Positions 60,984 through 64,000 of a stretch of DNA of 64,000 nt are shown here, piece by piece (the stretch's first letter is position 1; each line of letters opens with the position of its first letter). This stretch comes from Roseibium limicola (GTDB taxonomy: Bacteria; Pseudomonadota; Alphaproteobacteria; Rhizobiales; Stappiaceae). Below the pieces are notes generated by a model, which did no database searches, had not been told where the DNA came from, and saw nothing but the letters and a program-made list of their open reading frames with translations. Both the position numbers and the translations under genes were made by a program. The DNA lies in NCBI RefSeq assembly GCF_017313085.1, contig NZ_JAFLNF010000004.1, forward strand, positions 124,001 through 188,000, in the 5' to 3' direction.

Positions 60984-62288
60984 ATGAGCAGCGAGAGTAC
61001 CATGTCTGACAGCTATGGATCCCTGGATTACCAGGCCTATGCCGACCGCACTCCGGAAGCACCGCATGGTGCGTCCAACATTCGACCGGTGCCGCGTATT
61101 TCCATCCAGGCTTTTTGTCTGGACGACGCCACGGTTCACGCAATTGAGGCAGCGGCAGAAGACCGCCGCATGCAGAAGGCGCACGTCAAGCTCCACAAGG
61201 GCGGGATTCCGGCCGCAATCGAGCATTATGCTCAGGCGCCAACCCCGAACCTGATCGTTCTGGAATGCAACGACGATCGCCAGAAATTGCTCCACGACCT
61301 TGATCAGCTGGCCGAATATTGTGACGCCGGTACCAAGGTCGTTGTTATCGGCAAGATGAACGATGTCGGGCTCTACCGAGAGTTGGTGGCGCAGGGGATC
61401 AGCGAGTATCTCGTTGCTCCGATAGACCTTTATCAGTTCATCGGAGCGATCGGCGAGCTTTACGGCGAACCGGGAGCCGAGCCGCTCGGCCGCACCATTG
61501 CCTTCTTCGGAGTCAAGGGAGGGTGTGGAGCCTCGACTGTGGCGCATAACTGCGCCTGGACGCTGGCCCGCAACTACCGCAACGAAGTGACTGTAGCCGA
61601 TCTCGACCTGCCGTTCGGCACAGCCGGCCTCGACTATAATCAGGACCCATTACAGGGGATCTATGAGGCCGTGTCGTCGCCAGATCGTCTGGATGAGACC
61701 TACCTCGACCGTATTCTGTCGAAATGCTCAGATCACCTGAGTTTGCTGGCCGCGCCAGCGACCCTGGAACGAGCCTATGATTTCAATGAAGGCGCGTTTG
61801 AGGGGCTGATTGATATCATGCGCTCTGCCACGCCGACGATTGTTCTCGATGTACCCCATACGTGGAACGGCTGGACACGTCAGGTCCTGACCAGTGCCGA
61901 CGAACTTGTCGTGGTGGCCGAACCAGATCTGGCAAACCTCAGAAATGCCAAGAACGTCATCGACAGCCTGAAGCAACTCCGTCCGAATGATGGCCTGCCG
62001 CATCTTGTGCTCAACCGCACAAACATGCCGAAGCGGCCTGAAATCAAGCCGGAAGAATTTGCGACGGCTCTTGGGTTGAAGGCGCAGATGTCCATTCCGT
62101 TTGATCCGCAGTTGTTCGGAACTGCAGCAAACAACGGGCAGATGATTGCCGAAGTGGATGCCAAGAACCCGGTCAGCGACATGTTCAATGAACTGGCGCA
62201 GCTGGTGTCTGGCCGTAGCGATGCAAACAAGGCGAAACGGACGGTCTTGAAGGGTCTTCTCTCGAAGTTGACCCGCAAATCCGCCTGA
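60984..62288 (+). CDS. cpaE: Pilus localisation ATPase CpaE
   Basis: A 434-residue cytoplasmic protein. The N-terminal half is a receiver-like domain without obvious phosphorylation (about residues 45-150), and the C-terminal half is a MinD/ParA-type ATPase with the deviant Walker A FFGVKGGCGASTVAHN and DLDLPFGTAGLDYN as the Walker A'-like motif. It places the pilus apparatus at the pole in Caulobacter. AGGAA precedes the ATG. Confidence 0.94.
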   Translation: MSSESTMSDSYGSLDYQAYADRTPEAPHGASNIRPVPRISIQAFCLDDATVHAIEAAAEDRRMQKAHVKLHKGGIPAAIEHYAQAPTPNLIVLECNDDRQKLLHDLDQLAEYCDAGTKVVVIGKMNDVGLYRELVAQGISEYLVAPIDLYQFIGAIGELYGEPGAEPLGRTIAFFGVKGGCGASTVAHNCAWTLARNYRNEVTVADLDLPFGTAGLDYNQDPLQGIYEAVSSPDRLDETYLDRILSKCSDHLSLLAAPATLERAYDFNEGAFEGLIDIMRSATPTIVLDVPHTWNGWTRQVLTSADELVVVAEPDLANLRNAKNVIDSLKQLRPNDGLPHLVLNRTNMPKRPEIKPEEFATALGLKAQMSIPFDPQLFGTAANNGQMIAEVDAKNPVSDMFNELAQLVSGRSDANKAKRTVLKGLLSKLTRKSA

Positions 62289-62319
62289 ATGAGCTGACCA
62301 AAACGGGACTAGGCGACTT

Positions 62320-63782
<1,463 letters not shown>

Positions 63783-63786
<4 letters not shown>

Positions 63787-64000
63787 ACCTGACCGATCTG
63801 CAAGCAGTCCTCGGGCCGCAAATCACCTTCGTCGCAGTCGCCCTGCTTGCGACCTTCAGCATAGGCGGCGTGCTTTATGCCTTGTTGCAGCCGACGTTGA
63901 GCGGCAGCAAGCGGCGGCAGGAGCGGGTGTCACAGATCTCGGTGCGGCCGCAGGCAACCGATGTTCGGATGAAAGCCAAAGACGGCGAAAAGCGCCGACG
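63783..64000 (+). CDS. tadB: Pilus inner-membrane platform protein TadB, partial
   Basis: Only the first 72 codons lie in the window; the gene runs past its end. The start ATGA overlaps cpaF. The visible part has one N-terminal membrane helix (ITFVAVALLATFSIGGVLYALL) and a basic loop rich in Lys/Arg, as in TadB-type GspF proteins that form the inner-membrane platform for pilus assembly. A TadC gene would be expected next. Confidence 0.88.

Overview
The window looks like a chromosomal segment of an alphaproteobacterium, most likely marine and of the Hyphomicrobiales/Stappiaceae type (Roseibium/Labrenzia-like). This placement is inferred from GC-rich coding sequence, a complete Flp/Tad (cpa) pilus locus, a form II CO-dehydrogenase-like operon, several methyl-accepting chemotaxis proteins and alphaproteobacterial protein styles. 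No 16S or other marker gene is present. I see no rRNA, tRNA, CRISPR array, insertion sequence, prophage or plasmid gene, so this is ordinary chromosome with a few unusual genes.

Layout. 0.3-10.4 kb: an M42 aminopeptidase, then a mostly minus-strand housekeeping stretch. It holds a Ser/Ala-rich unknown, a carboxylesterase, a B12-binding radical SAM protein, a cold-shock-like protein with degenerate RNA-binding motifs, a CHASE3 chemoreceptor preceded by a secreted Cache-like protein, a YeeZ-like epimerase and two overlapping methyltransferase genes. 10.7-16.5 kb: a GAF/Fis-type regulator, then a coxG-coxS-coxL-coxM operon whose large subunit has the form II active-site loop. 16.6-21 kb: a large chemoreceptor, an SDR oxidoreductase, and a bacterioferritin-associated ferredoxin/bacterioferritin pair whose bacterioferritin lacks the haem-ligating methionine. 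21-31 kb, minus strand: a YnjBCD-like ABC importer with a Tat-type binding protein, a DUF1186 protein, the HrpB helicase, overlapping glucokinase and methylglyoxal synthase genes, and a secreted von Willebrand A (DUF1194) protein.

31.5-48.6 kb is a large nucleoside uptake and catabolism region. It has a SorC/DeoR-type regulator, two tandem BMP-family binding proteins, one ABC ATPase and two permeases, then cytidine deaminase, purine nucleoside phosphorylase, deoxyribose-phosphate aldolase, thymidine phosphorylase, phosphopentomutase and adenosine deaminase. After a divergent MFS transporter come a DUF1688 (URC4-like) protein, uracil phosphoribosyltransferase and ribokinase. Together these can import nucleosides, deaminate them, split off the base, send the (deoxy)ribose phosphate to glycolysis and convert uracil to UMP.

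48.6-54.7 kb: a retropepsin-like protease, phosphomannomutase/phosphoglucomutase, aldose 1-epimerase, a histone-deacetylase-family protein lacking a zinc ligand and the catalytic tyrosine, a HAD phosphatase and an orphan PhnD-like binding protein. 54.7-64 kb is the Flp pilus locus: two TadE/G-like genes and a standalone secretin-N-domain gene on the minus strand, and flp, cpaA, cpaB, cpaC, cpaD, cpaE, cpaF and the start of tadB on the plus strand. TTAACCAT motifs, the form of CtrA half-sites, lie upstream of both flp and cpaB.

No wholly new multi-gene system is evident. The strongest leads are the degenerate deacetylase homologue, the haem-ligand-less bacterioferritin beside its ferredoxin, the degenerate cold-shock protein with a perfect 19-bp palindrome upstream, the Cache/chemoreceptor pair, and the nucleoside cluster with tandem binding proteins and a partial URC module.
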